Source of the DNA: Whitmania pigra | Lineage: Eukaryota; Annelida; Clitellata; Hirudinida; Haemopidae | Direction of reading: 5' to 3' | Assembly (NCBI GenBank): GCA_021613335.1 | Contig: JAJTWR010000392.1 | Coordinates: forward strand, 1-64,000 | DNA: 64,000 nt | In this document: positions 32,599 through 45,421 of the stretch, in pieces | Layout of the letters: each line of letters opens with the position of its first letter | How positions within the stretch are numbered: position 1 is the stretch's first letter | The notes under the pieces: generated by a model | Databases searched by the model: none | Seen by the model: the letters and a program-made list of their open reading frames with translations, nothing else | Told to the model about the DNA's origin: nothing | Position numbers and translations under genes: made by a program

Positions 32599-35500
32599 TC
32601 AGTGTCGCTTTGCAAACCACTTGATCCACATGAACAGCGTTGCGGCAGACACGGTAAACCTTGATTTGCAAGTAAATGAGCTTAAGTTCAAGGATCATCG
32701 ACGCAACAGGGCCATTAACATGACTCACCAGGTGATGAGGTATTGAAGATGGTCATTCCTCAGTGTGACTTTGGTCTGTCCTCCGATGGGGCCCCCCTCA
32801 ACTGTGCTGGCTGAATTTTATTCAAAATAAAATTGTTCTCATTTCTGTTGGTGGTATTAGGGAGTTCATAAGCCTTACAAAGTGCTAATGTGAGCAGTTT
32901 CAAATCATGAGAATTTACTTTTTTTGCTACACATACTGATAAATTGCTTCAGTAGGTTTATGAGTAACACTACACAGAGATAATGATTTTGAGAGATCTC
33001 ACCGAAGTCTGCATCGATAAATATTGGGAGAGTTTGTGTCGCTTTTGCAATGCCTTCAACATCTCTGATGTGCCAGATGTTGCTCGACCCATGGTCGGAC
33101 ATGTAATTTGATTTCTGAAAAGTCAACCTGTTCTTCAGAACAATAAGAAATAAGGTTCCTCAGATTTGTTTCTAGTTTTAACACTATTGCCAGCATCAAT
33201 CAAAAAAACAAAAAAAGAGACTCAATCATAGAAAATTTGTGTTCATCTTATTCAGAAATATTCCAATTATATTTGTTTATTGAACTTACTTCAGTGCAGT
33301 TCAGCCAAATGTGTGTCAAACCACAGCAATAAATATTATTATATTACCTTGTGATTGGTTCTTACCCATTTAGCACATTACTGACATTAAGCAAGCACTG
33401 ATTCAAATATTCTTCCCATTACATCTTATTGGTGTTATTACATAAGGTTAGTTCAGTGGGAGGTGGGTGATAGCAGCAACAGTTGTGATGTGTCGTATTT
33501 GCAACTTAGCCTACAGTGTCCTTTAGTAGGGACACTGAATAAGCAGGAGAACAATTAATTGGTGTCTTTGTATCCTATTCAGATATGCAAAGCATTCGAA
33601 AGATTGGCTAAATACTAATGAAAAATGCAAGAGCATAAGGTTTTATGAACCCACCATTTCTGTTTTTCTGATGATTCCTGAGATTTCAACTGTGCCTTCC
33701 ACCTGAAATAAACAACAGAAATCACTTTTAAATACTGGCAGTGTACTATTTAAAAAATTAAATAGCTGAAGAGACAATGAAATGACTGAATCCATTGTTT
33801 CATAAAATGTCATAATAAAGCAGAAGCCACCTTTATGCATTCAATGAAAAGTTCATAGCCATTAATTATATTCCTATATAGATGTTTTAAATACTATTCA
33901 GTTTGCATACTCCTTTAGAGTGGCTTAATAACAATGTACAGATGCAACCAAATCAGCTAACGTGCAGGCATGTTCAACTTTAATTTATATCAATCTGAAT
34001 GGAAATCTGAGCACCTGTCCAGAAAGCCTCTTGTTTGGGTCCATCTTGCCCTTTGGAACCCACCCTCTGTTTACCAGGATGACACTGAATTTTCGAAACA
34101 GCTTTTATTGTAAATGCTTTATTAGTTAATAAACATTCAACTTAATGCATAACCAAACATAATAATACAGCTTTCACACAATGTTTGCAATATTGTATAA
34201 ACAATTATTGCTGGAATTTTTTATTTTCAATAGAATCGCTTAATCCAGCCTGCTAATGGTTTTTCCAATGATTTTTTGTAAACATACAAGATATATATAG
34301 TAATGATAATAATTTGAGTCCATCTTAGATTCAATTTGGAAAATACATGGGTTATAAGCAGACAAAGATAAGGGACATATTTTAGCATGTTGATACGCAG
34401 AAATTCAAACACTATCAAAATTAGCAACTTGATTTTATAAATATCTAATAGTAATGGATAGATATTCTAATAATAAGTTATGATTACTAAACAGCATCAT
34501 CATTAAGGAGCAAACAATGTCCAATGCAACTCTAGATAATAATATAATCAATCAACTAACTCATTGTTCTCAAGTTGAAAGGGAGTGACAACATAGGCAC
34601 CACTGTTTGAACTCCCGCTGTCCGTAGCACGAATATTGGCCCTAGGAAGAATGTATACTTCCCCCGAGTGGTCAAACTTACCTGTAACCTTCACCCTGTG
34701 ATAGTCCATGGCATCCAGTTCCTTGTAGCTATAAAACACAAATTCTGTTTGAGTCAACAAGTGGTTCAAATCAGGAAGTCTAAGGATGAGAAAATTTAAA
34801 TCACTTCTCAGGCAAGGTCACTGGTTCTTTACTGAGCTTGGATTCTAAGTTTTCTATAAGTTCTATTTTCCATTGCCTTCTCCTTACTTGCCATACTCCC
34901 AAACAGAATGCAGCTGCTGGGATGAACTTAAAAACCACGATATTTGTTCAGGGTCATAGGTCACAAATTAAAAAAGCTTATGAATCACTATTGTAAGATG
35001 AAATTGCAATATCCGTTTGAAATGGAAAATTAAGAGCTATTTTTACCTAATATACATGCCTGATTGTTTTAATCTACTTTAAGGAAAAATTAGAAAAGAA
35101 ATTTACCAACAACGAATACCCCTTTTTTCTGTTACGCAACTGAGCTTTTGCTTTTAAACCTCTAAGATCTGGTTGATTGTGTCTTTTGCATTGCTTCAAG
35201 CATTGAAATGGAGCTTTTATATTAGAAAGGCACCTCTACAATTCAATGAAATAATTGTAATTTCAGTAAACAGGACTTACAATAAAGTTGAAGTAAAATG
35301 TAATTAACCTGCTCTAAAATTGGAGCTCTATTGATAACAGCAGACCAGAAACTCATATCTCCTCTATCGCCGAGTCAAAAGTATGCTATATCTTCGCCAA
35401 GAACCTGCTTGTATTTCTAAACATAGATTTATTAACTTTGTCGAGTGAACCGAATTTATACAATAGAACACTGTAGCATCTACCTTCTTTCACTTTGACA

Positions 35501-35779
35501 AGTTAATTATTTTTTTTATTTAAACTTAATATCGTTTAAATTTATGTATCGTAAGATTACTGCATGCAGGTCACAGGTCGTTAAAGGGAAGGGTGAAACT
35601 TGACTAAGCTTCCAAATATTTTCGCAAATTTTTCAGACGACGTTTTTATTATTTTTGTTCCGGATGTTGTAGGGGGAAGGAACATGCCCTGACAGCCATA
35701 AAGATATGGTCCATGTCGACAGGCCAGCACGAAAAGCGAAGGAGCCACGTGTGCAACTACCTCTGGCAATTGCGGCCAT
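32599..35779 (-). CDS. SURF1: SURF1, cytochrome c oxidase assembly factor
   Basis: Minus-strand exons, 3' to 5': 32599-32659, 32729-32810, 33003-33114, 33655-33702, 34015-34084, 34561-34728, a 21-bp microexon just 3' of the 34805 donor, 34805-34926 and 35107-about 35161. A probable first exon starts at ATG 35779. Diagnostic runs are [110 protein letters not shown] and [12 protein letters not shown]. Two membrane helices flank an inner-membrane-space domain. The first exon reads [20 protein letters not shown], a typical mitochondrial presequence, but its donor is unresolved. SURF1 acts in early complex IV assembly. It converges with RPS11. Confidence 0.93.
34770..34790 (-). other. SURF1: 21-bp SURF1 microexon
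   Basis: A minus-strand segment of about 21 bp (ctt cct gat ttg aac cac between split codons) lies between an acceptor ccttag and a donor gttgac. It is needed to join ...EPVTLPEK to [12 protein letters not shown] in frame and adds LPDLNH, which fits the SURF1 spacing here. Coordinates are accurate to a few bases. Confidence 0.6.
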
Positions 35780-35799
35780 ACTTGTAAGTGTAATCATGA

Positions 35800-35900
35800 T
35801 TACATTCATGACCAGACATGGAATACTTGATACTTGTACTTGTAGTCGACTACTACTCGCGTACTGATTTCAGGTACTTGTACTTGTTCCCATTTTATTG
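35800..35900. repeat. acttgtac-rich repeat, possibly a DNA-transposon end
   Basis: Contains acttgatacttgtacttgtag and, after actcgcgtact, ggtacttgtacttg. This direct and inverted short-word pattern resembles subterminal repeats of hAT-like elements. No transposase or duplication was found. Confidence 0.3.
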
Positions 35901-36269
35901 ATCTATGCCTAAAATATATAAATGTCACTGCGAAACTCTAGATGTTCTAGAACTCTGTCATGGAATCATATTTCGCAACGGCTTAGATTATGAAATTAGC
36001 GCATTTTTTAATGGAGTGAGAATGTCTTTAGAGTTTGCAAGAGGATACTATTGTGAATACAATAATGTTAAATGTCCGCAATACTAATGTTTTAATAATA
36101 ATAATAAGTGATATTATGAAATATAACTATTGTCTCTTTTTCAGTTCTCAACTTGTTGATATATTAAACATACACTAAAAGGTTTATTGTGGTATCATAG
36201 AAAGTTGATGACACCAATAAAGCGATAATCCGCCGACGCATCATCCGCAGTGCGCACAAAATTTTACTC

Positions 36270-36556
36270 AGCCTCTAAAATGTTACAGATTTGGAAGTCC
36301 TCTCTATAGAGAGGTAACTTGCAGATGGGCTAAATTTTGAAACTGTTCAAGGAATTAAGAAAGAGCTATCAATCCAACAAAATGCGGAAAAAGTGGGGAA
36401 AGTTTGTACATTTTTAAACGATTTGATTTTAAAAATATTTGAGAGCATTTCGAAAACTTGGAGGTTAACGGATTATTAACGGACAAGAGGGGGCAGCAAA
36501 TCTTATGACCGTCCCGGGCGGCAAGAACAGTTGGTACGCCACTGCATCTATGATTT
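36270..36556 (+). mobile_element. hAT-like element end, copy 1
   Basis: The segment from ctctatagagaggtaacttgc through ttggaggttaacggattatt to ggcaagaacagttggtacg matches the reverse complement of 58690-58905. The terminus cagtggcgtaccaactg (read on the minus strand) is hAT-like. Coding capacity is lost. Confidence 0.65.
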
Positions 36557-37489
36557 TGTTTTTAATGCTGAAACATGAAATGATGCAGGACATAAAACAA
36601 TTATCAACTTATTTTATTAAGTGAGGTTATAGATTATAGCTTCCACGTAGCTGAAGTGAAGCTTCTGATTACCTTATCATTTACATCAAATTCAAATGTA
36701 GTTGTCTGGACTGGTCGTTAATCTTTAGAGGGCTTGGACTGCTATTATTGTTTAATGAAACATATTGTATCAAACATTGACACCCATCAGAATGCGTCTA
36801 AAAGATGCAAGAGTTACAAAAAGTCAGTGCAATTCGACACTTTAATTTTTCAGCGTGAAAGTAATAAAATCGGAGATCGAAAGCATAGGTTCAAATCTAT
36901 AAGTTGCAACTGTGATCAATAATTTCCATTTTCATGACATATCAAATTGTTCCTAATAATTTCATTAATAATACAGCTGCAACTTTAAAATTACTATAAC
37001 AACCGCGTAAATTAAAATAAAGGCAGAATTAAATGGGAAACGAGAAATAAATAAATTTATTATTGCTAAAATATATATAATGATCAATTTCATGGCGTAA
37101 CTCTGGACTTTGATTTGAAGAATCTTGTTAATTTGTTCGACATTTGCTCTTTCTTTCCAGGTAATAGCAAGTAACATCTTAACAGGAATAAACATTCATA
37201 GGTTATTTCTACAGTGTTTAAATAATTCAAACAAAATTGTAAAATAATAATTGCTTTAATAAATAATGCTAAATAATAATTGTGATTTACAGATTATGGG
37301 GTTACAATTCATGGGATTTCTAGAAGTCATGTAAATCAAAAAAAGTTTATTCTTGATAGAGCTAAAGCAGTTTTCAAAACCCACAAAACTTAAGCTAATA
37401 TTAAGAAGACATCGATAGCAGAAGTTATTTTTTTAATTTAAATTATTACTATGACCGCTAATATAAATTATTACTAATATGACCGCTAC
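36557..37489. other. Intergenic DNA before gene B
   Basis: No supported gene. Short ORFs at 36734-36922 and 36965-37195 lack recognisable features. Confidence 0.4.
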
Positions 37490-40400
37490 TTACACAAAGG
37501 CTGAGACTATAATCACAAAGACAATAGTAACATTGGCAACAGTACCACCGGGTTTTTGCAATCGAACATAAATCCCAGGATAAACTGAATCGGAGTGAAA
37601 CAAACTTCGCTTTAAAATAAGAATAATAGGAAAGCATAAACGTTGTGAAAATGCTGACGTTTGATGTAACCTACTTACCTCACAAATTAGACATTAACAA
37701 TAATTTTGAAGTAAGAAAATATGGCGGAGCAATGGCAATAGAATATTCAATTATTCAGCATAATAATGAAAAATTCACTTTTGTCTATGCAGTAGGGGCC
37801 ACCGAAGCCAAATTTGCATCCATTCAGACATCTTCCATACTTGTCGTAAGCACCGTCACAACGAAATAGCATATCGCAAGGCAGGAATTTCAATGTTTTC
37901 AGGCAGGCTGTTAAAAGAGTGACTGTGTACTATAATTCCCGAGTTGCCATTAGCCGAAGGAAATAATTAGTAAAACGATAACGCAGTAACTAGCGGTAAA
38001 ATTGATAATCGAACGAGTGGAAGGCTGGGTAGGTGCTGAGATGACCTTCAAGGGTAAAATAATCATACTTCCGTAGATGGTAGCACGCCCTTCTCCGCCA
38101 CAAATGTCTGTCGCGTCTCCAGGACACGGGGTTGAACACCGTATTGGACTGAGATCCAGATGCACTATTTTATCCAGGCAGCCACAGACGTTGTCCTTGA
38201 AACGAAATACTTTTCGCTTTCTTTTCGAGTTTAAAATAAATGAATTTGCAAACATCATGTACCCTCAACCAAGCGTATGGAAATGAATTGCAGTGTTTCA
38301 GGCATTTGGAGACACTTATATTGCCTTCCAACGGTTTCTTTGGCTGTGACACGTTGGAGCATCCGTGAAAGTATGGAAGTTGGATCCTAACTGGAATCAT
38401 GTATTGAAAATACTAAGGTGGACTTCATATTTTGTTGACAAACCAATTAATTTATAAAAACATCAGAATATAATAAAATACAATAAAAATTTATAGCAAG
38501 AAATGATCAAATAACTGATCCCTCACTGATGTACACTGAAAAAGCTTTGATTCCACCGCACTTTCCCTCGTGGTCGGGACAGTTGGCGTCACAGTCATCG
38601 TTTTCAACTTCTGAATTAAAAGGCAAGTCAAACCCACAGTGGCATTTACGGGCTGCCTGCATAAATAAAAATAAACTTAAATAGTGGCTTTATCACTTAA
38701 GAAAAAAAATGTTAATAGAAATTGGTATATTATGTTTAATCGACATGTTTCATAGATAAATGAAAAGAAAGATCTAATGGAAAATTAATTAAATGGCCAA
38801 GCTTCCCTTAGAAAACTGATTATTAATCAGTAAATAAATTATTGTAATTATCAAAGTATAAAAATAAATAATTACGAGTAAATAAAAATAGAAACATTAA
38901 TTGCCAATTTCTGCAACATTTTAACAATTACGAGCAATTAATCACCTCAATGGCCATCAAAGGGAATCCTCTGGAAAAGCAGATCTTCCAGCACGTGTTG
39001 ATATCAACGAATGTTTTTGACTCGTGTTTGGAAAACTTTTTGAAACACCCACGATAAAAGATGATTGTTTTCTCAGGTTTAGATGGAGCTGAAATGTAGT
39101 CGGTGGGTTTAGTACGCAGTCGTTTGAGAGGTAAGCATTAAGGGCTGGGATACTACGGTCTCTACACAAATTTTGGGCCCCATAGGCCTGGCCTCTACTG
39201 TTTTCATCAATAGTATTATTACATATTAAATGATTAATGGCTGCTTGTCTCCTGCCCATTTCTTGGCGGTCCAGTGGGTACCCCATAACCTGAATGATTT
39301 CCTTGGTAGTTAACACGTAGAGCTCATTTTAAAGATTAAGTATCAATATTACTAGTGGTAATAAACTAGGGCCCATGGAGTAGCTCATAATATATGAAGT
39401 TAATGTTTCTATATTCCATAATCGTTTACATGGAACACATTAACATAAGTGCTGGAGTCAATTTAGAATGAGAAGTTGTTCGGGCTTTATGAGTAAGCAT
39501 CGTAAGCAATAGCACAAAGCCGGGCCATTCATAAAAGATGTCCACAAGGGGGGGGGGGTCCACCAAAAGCAGACATTTGTGATTTGGGAGGTCAAAAATC
39601 GGAAAATTTTTGCGTGCATCTTTTGTGGACGACCACCTTTAAGCGCAATACAAAAAACGCATTATCACCCAAAGTATAAACCGAGATTTCTGAAATCAAG
39701 AAGCTTGGACTCCTCCTGATCAAGCGGACCTGAACTTGCGATTCTTGTTCGTTTCGTGCCACGCAATTCACCCTCATTCCCGAACCTCGATGTACGGAGC
39801 TGAAGCACTTTTCAAACTGGGAGCAAAGATGGTTTTCTCCAGTGTACACTTTGAAGTAATCCAGAGATGGGTTAGTCTCTGTTCGATCGCAAACAAACTT
39901 ATTTCAATATTAAGTTTCAGACCCTGAAAGGAATTTGCATGAGATAATCTTGAGAAAATTTTAGGAAATTAGATTTTTAGAAAACTAATTAAATAAAAAT
40001 CTAAGTAAAGAGAGAAAATGAAAAGCTGAGTTTGGAAGCAAAGTCTGCTGCACTTGGATTTTGTGGTAATAAGATGAGATAAAACACTAGTTCTTCGTTC
40101 TTAAGATCTGTTACATTTTCTCGTGAGTATAAAAGTGGAATAAGATTAAGATGATTATGAATGAAAATATTACTTGTTTTAGATCCCCCGTTGACAACCA
40201 CATAATGTACGTAATACAGTTTGTCAAGCGTAACCGACAAGAAAATGTTGTCGGTACACTCGCTCGTGTCTGATATTTTCACTGCCGATCTCTTGTTTCC
40301 ATCAGCCAAATCTTCTGGCAATTCCTTGACTGCACACAAATGTACTTCACTATTCAGAGCTATATTTGATGCACACAACTCTGCAATTATGAAAATGTTT

Positions 40401-41815
40401 CAAACTTTAACAACTCTGCCCTAAAATGGTCTTCACATGTGCTCGTAAACCGTTTAGAATGATTTGAATTAAAGTGCTGCCATAATGATGGAAATTCGGG
40501 CTATACTGATCTGCCAAGTAAAAAAATTTGTTCAATACTAGTGCTGGGTTCAAGCAAGCTTGAAAAAAATACTTAAGTAACGAGTAATTTTTAAAATATT
40601 ACTTAAGTAATTAAGTAATTCAAGTAATTTTTTAAAAGTAGTTAGAGACATTATACCGAATTTTAATACCTTATTTATTATTCATCTATAAAGAAGAATT
40701 ATTTGCGAATAAAGTAGCTGCGTGCAAAGCACAAAAAATCAATCATCTCATCACTTCACGATGACCTCAACTTTAAAATAAACAGTCCAGCAGCATTGAA
40801 ACACCTTTCTGCTTCAACAGAGGAGGGTGGAAGTGAGTTTAGCCAAGATTTCAAGCTTTTCAAGATTTTGGGACATTCCTTAGTTGCTTCGTAAAATTTC
40901 ATTTCTTTCTTAATGTGTGGCAAGATATTTTCTTGAGCACAATCCAAATGTTGGCTGGCATAAAATGTCATTGAGCTCTTCTGATTTGGACTTTTTCCTT
41001 AGATTCTTAGTGATGTTATGTTCAAAATTTTCAGCACTCTCATTAAGAGAACCATAGAGAAAAAGCTGTGAAAGAACATTTCTTGCCACTTCGGCAAGCT
41101 CTCGTTTCTTTGGATAACTTAAGAGTGAAAACTCGACCACATGCTCATCACAGTCTGGAGCCTCTAGATATCTCACAAGGCCACAAATCTTTTTATTTCT
41201 CCTTGATTCAATTCTGTCATTGACAGCTGTCAATAATTCCTGTGAAATACTCAAAAATCTTTTCACTCTTTGAAATTGTGACATCAGGGCTACAAACAGC
41301 GGTTGCACCAACCTCAATTATTTCTAGACTTTCTGCCAAGTCTTTCACAACTGCAACCTCATCCTCTGTCAAGCATTTTGATCCTAGATTGAGCTCTATC
41401 AATGTATTGTCAATGGGTGTCCTGGCTTCCAAACATCTTAAACAATGAGTTCCATATAGTTTTGATGTCCAAAAGCAGAGAAAGTGTTTTTCCCAATTCC
41501 TTTTCTATCTAATCTATAGTACTACCAGTTTTTCGCGCAAAACACTGACAAGAAAAAATTACTTATAATTTTCAAGTCGTCCAAAAATTACTCAAGTAAA
41601 TAATATGTATAAAATTCACTTAAGTACTTAAGTACTTACTTACTTGAACCCAGCTCTACTCAATACCGGCATGCCTCAAAAGTAAATTACTTAACAATAT
41701 ATTCAGCGATTGTCCTAATATTTTGAGACTTAATCATGTTGCATTTTTTAAAATCTCCAATTTATCATTATTGTGATTCACCTTTCAGGATAGAAAAGAA
41801 AAAAATAAGCAACAT
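37490..41815 (-). CDS. Family gene B: fucolectin-like + 2 WSC + EGF surface protein
   Basis: Nine exons, minus strand: 41782-41815, 40174-40380, 39669-39878, 38946-39088, 38527-38656, 38263-38390, 38069-38195, 37779-37907 and 37490-37584. They total 1203 bp, 400 residues. The signal start is MLLIFFFSILK. The fucolectin-like domain has NIALNSEVHLC, DNIFLSVTLDKLYYVHYV, then GMRVNC and SEISVYTLG. The first WSC-like domain runs FYRGCFKKFSK, NTCWKIC, FPLMAIE, CHCGFDL, KCGG; the second runs IQLPYFHGC, SKCLKHC, CGCLDK, ICGG. The EGF-like exon reads CDGAYDKYGRCLNGCKFG. The tail KPGGTVANVTIVFVIIVSAFV ends in a hydrophobic run with a possible small-residue anchor site. Every exon length except those of the fucolectin-like domain equals that of at least one sister gene. 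A hAT element sits in intron 1. Confidence 0.87.
40539..41658 (-). mobile_element. Truncated hAT transposon in intron 1 of gene B
   Basis: The ends TAGTGCTGGGTTCAAGCAAG (left) and, inverted, TAGAGCTGGGTTCAAGTAAG (right) form terminal inverted repeats with acttaagta subterminal repeats. The flanking 8-mers ttcaatac (40531-40538) and ctcaatac (41659-41666) match at 7 of 8 positions, the hAT duplication size. Minus-strand coding remnants lie at about 40756-41432. They include KCLTEDEVAVVKDLAESLE and the dimerisation motif LPPSSVEAERCFNAAGL, interrupted by stops and frameshifts. No BED finger or N-terminal half remains. Inactive. Confidence 0.9.
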
Positions 41816-42390
41816 AATAAGAGCTACATCAGACGACTGTTTACATTATTACGACGACGCCTCCAAAATACCGATTGACGTGTTTTAATAAATCTAAATG
41901 TTTATAAAATAAGTATTTTTTTGAAAATTAAAAAACTAGTGATGATTTAGTGATGACAAATAATCGATTAGGAAATTCATAAAAAAGATGAATAGGAATC
42001 ACAATTCTGCTTTATTTCTTCACGCAACCTTACTTTTTCCCAGATTAAAAATTCAACCAGGTTCAGTTATTTTATTCCTTAAAAATCTTATGCTATCCTT
42101 TGATAATATTTTTTAGTTTTTATTGATTGATTTTATTTTTCAATTCTTTGATCTTTGTTTTAAAAACTAATGCTCTTTCAAACATGCACCTCAAGAATGC
42201 CTCAGGACCACCATGACGACAATCTCGGCTCGGTTATGTGTTTAGCATGAACGTTGCACAATAAACGTTACAGCTTTCGTAAACTTTGGCACTAATTGTC
42301 AAGCAATGGAGTGTTCGATTCATTATTCATTTAGTTAAAATTTATGTGAGATGTAGCCAAAGATAAAGTAAAGTAAAATTAAAATATCTT

Positions 42391-45300
42391 TTAAATAAAT
42401 AACGTCTTCCGTACTATAAAAATGGTAGAAACCGCTAGAATAACTGGGATGTACTTGTTCTTCATGGTGATTCCCATGTCCATCACTGAAATTATTAAAC
42501 GCATTATTTTTGTTAAATCATTTATCGATGAGTTCAAGTTTCTGAACAGACTAAAATAGTTAGTTACCCCTTTCAATACAATAATCCCCATCAAAACCGC
42601 TTTTGCATCCATCAAAGCACTCCCCAAATTTGTCATATTTTGAATCACACTGCAGTAGCTTGTCGCAAGACAGATAATACGATTCTTTGATGCAGGCTGA
42701 AGTACAAATGGGTTATTTGTGTAACTTTTCGAATATTGGTTAAAAAGAATTTTTATCTACTTCCGAATACTGCCATTGAATCTTTACCACCGCAAGCCTC
42801 ATTAGGATTGGAGGGGCACGGGCTGTCGCAATATCCCGGAATGCTTTCCACTGATAGTGCTGCGTCAGTGCAGGCACACGTGTCACCCTTTTAAATGAAC
42901 ATTTCAGAAAGATAGTGAACCTTACTATGTGGATAACAATTATCATATCAATATCTGATAGTGTGTGGTCTATAATCCTAAAATTATATATCTTCATAGT
43001 AACTTCATAGCTGAAACAATTTCCATTATAACTAACAAATTACCTTTACAGCTGCGAATCTGTACCGATTGCATACGTAAAGGCATTCTGCGATAGTCAA
43101 ATTGCTTATCGTATCGTTCAGTTGAATGTCACCCTTCGAGCATCCATAAAAGTTTGGAAGTTGAACTATCACTAATAAAGGTAAAATACATAAAAATATA
43201 CAATACAAATCTACCTCTGTATAAACTATTATGTATTATTTATTTTATAAATATGATAATACATTATAAAGATATTTTACAGTTTGTTCACATGTAAATG
43301 ACAGGCTCTAAATAAATTATATAAAATACTGACCAATATAAACAGAGTAAAAGCCATCTCCACCACATCGCTTTGTTTCTGAATCGGTAATACAAATTTT
43401 GTCACAATTTTCCAAGATGACCTCGTCTTCAAATTCATAATTTTTTGCACAAGAGCATTTGTTTCCCTTAAAAAATAAGGAAAGAATTGGAATTTAAATT
43501 CTCTAATTTTGCGCTAGCTTTTGATATTTAGTATTAGAAATATACATACATATAGTAATGTTTTATTAACGTCCGTTGCATAGCTAGATGATTAGGACGG
43601 TGCTCCCGCAGCGGGGTTTGAATCCCGTGCTGCCATCGTGAGAGGCGCACCCTTAACCGTTAGGCCATGCTGGCGCACAAACACACATACACACAAGATC
43701 CTTGTTTTATATACACAGATTAGTGCGTATCTTTACGAAAGCATGATAAAGCCAATGCAATATTATAATCTTTTGATAACAATTAGAATGAATACTATTC
43801 CATGAGTATTATTTTATGCGCCATAGGTACAACCTCAGCGACACTTAGCCAATTCCGAAGGCAAGATTCAACAAAATAAATTTTAAATTTGACCCTCAAA
43901 AAAATTAGTCAATTAGAGCATTTTTAATAATATGTGATATGTGAGCAGAAATTTTATATTTTCAACATATATTGAACATCTCTTTTTTTTATATATTTTA
44001 TTGAACGAAGGAATGAATAAATTTCTTCCAAAAGTTAACCTCTATTGCCATCAAAGAGTACTTGTTCTTCAAACAGTGACTCCAACAGGAGGCAAATTCG
44101 GTTAATGGTATTTCGCTTTCTTTGCTCATTCTGGAGAAACACCCGCGATGAAATAGAACGTCTTCACCTGGAACTCCTGAAGCTAAAAATATAAAAAGCA
44201 AAGCAAGAAAATAAACACGTAATCTCACAGTGAAAGAGTCCAAACCATCTTAGTTATGCAGCAGACTTTAACAAAATAAATTAATAAACGGGAAGGCACA
44301 CTATTAATGCTACAAAAAAAAGCCCGCGAATCACCCAAAGTGTGAATCTCAATTTCGGCAAGTTCGAAGTTTCTCCTGTCACTAAGCCGTATGGTGACCT
44401 CGTGGAACGATTTACCCCAGGCCACACAATTGACTCTCAAACCTAGACTCGTGTCAATCATCCTTAGAGTTTCGGGAATAGCAGAACATTCGAACAGATT
44501 CTTTGATTCTGTCAGCGTGACGAGCATGTAATCCAGATTGCGGTGTTTGGCTGTTTGGATATATATAATTAATGTTTAATTATAATTAATACCTATTATT
44601 ACCATGTACCGTGTGTTACAATACCAATGTTGCCATTTAACTGATTTAATGATTAACACTGTTAAGCCCGATTCGTTTATTTTATTTTATTTATTTCAAC
44701 CAAAAAGAGGGTCACAGGTGATCACTAACACAAACTGGAGTCAGTTAATCTGTACGTATAGAGCAATAAAGCAAATGACAATAGTTAATCAAAACCCTGT
44801 AAAACCATGTTAATGGATATATTACTTGGGTAAGGTCCTGGGAATACGTGGACATAATGTATGAAGTAAGGGTTTGGGAGCTTGATGGAGATCGCTAGTA
44901 ATTTTTTGCATCTCGTCATGTCAATGTCGTAGGACACGTTTCTGATGCCATCAAACAAACCTTGGGGTATTCCTGAGTTTTCGCATAACCTTGCGGTGCC
45001 ATTTGGAGCGATGTTTAACGCTATTACATCTATAGATAGTCAAAGTTATAACAATTATTAAAATACTTTGTTTGTAGGATCTGTAGTATGAAACAGAAGT
45101 TATGACTTTCATCTAATTGGTAGTTAATTTTAAAATGATTGGATAAGTACATATGTCAGTCATAAAGCATTGAAGCAGCTATTGCATACTGACATCTTTA
45201 GATAATAATATCTAAATATAGAATTTAATTTGTTAAACTATTTCGAATTCATCGCAAATTTAATTAATTTTTTTTAACGGTACGGCCCTGCTATCCTGAA

Positions 45301-45421
45301 ATGTGAAATATTAGAGTAAATTAATCAATTAGCGAATTTAAGTTTAAATACCGACAATTAATATTTAATGAGTGACTAATTAACCTTGTATGGAGAAAAT
45401 AATTAAGCAAATAGCAATCAT
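42391..45421 (-). CDS. Family gene C: fucolectin-like + 2 WSC + EGF surface protein
   Basis: Nine exons, minus strand: 45385-45421, 44826-45029, 44335-44550, 44040-44182, 43334-43466, 43044-43171, 42761-42887, 42568-42696 and 42391-42485. They total 1212 bp, 403 residues. The signal start is MIAICLIIFSIQ, three bases longer than in its sisters. The fucolectin-like part has NIAPNGTARLC, GLFDGI, YFIHYVHVFPG, LGLRVNCVAWG and ELAEIEIHTLG. The first WSC-like domain has LFHRGCFSRMS, CWSHC, LMAIE, CSCAKNYEFEDEV, RCGG; the second has VQLPNFYGCS, CLYVC, CACTD, CGG. The EGF-like exon has CDSKYDKFGECFDGCKSG and YCIER. The tail YIPVILAVSTIFIVRKTLFI has two basic residues after the hydrophobic run, so a true membrane anchor is possible here. 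A tRNA-derived SINE lies in one intron. Confidence 0.85.
43575..43680 (-). mobile_element. tRNA-derived SINE or decayed tRNA
   Basis: The minus strand reads gccagcatggcctaacggtt followed by aagggtgcgcc, which fits a pol III A box. About 40 bases on comes gggattcaaacccc, a B box. The segment does not fold into a clean cloverleaf with a paired acceptor stem by eye, so I prefer a SINE head to a functional tRNA gene. Located in the intron between the two exons of the first WSC-like domain of gene C. Confidence 0.6.

Noticed and set aside
37950..38258. Single-exon reading ending in a hydrophobic tail after the second WSC-like domain of gene B
   Set aside because: It reads through a good donor at 38069; the EGF exon (37779-37907) and tail exon (37490-37584) continue the frame as in the sister genes.
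43575..43680. Functional tRNA gene
   Set aside because: The A- and B-box-like motifs are present, but no clean acceptor stem or cloverleaf was found; a SINE head fits better.
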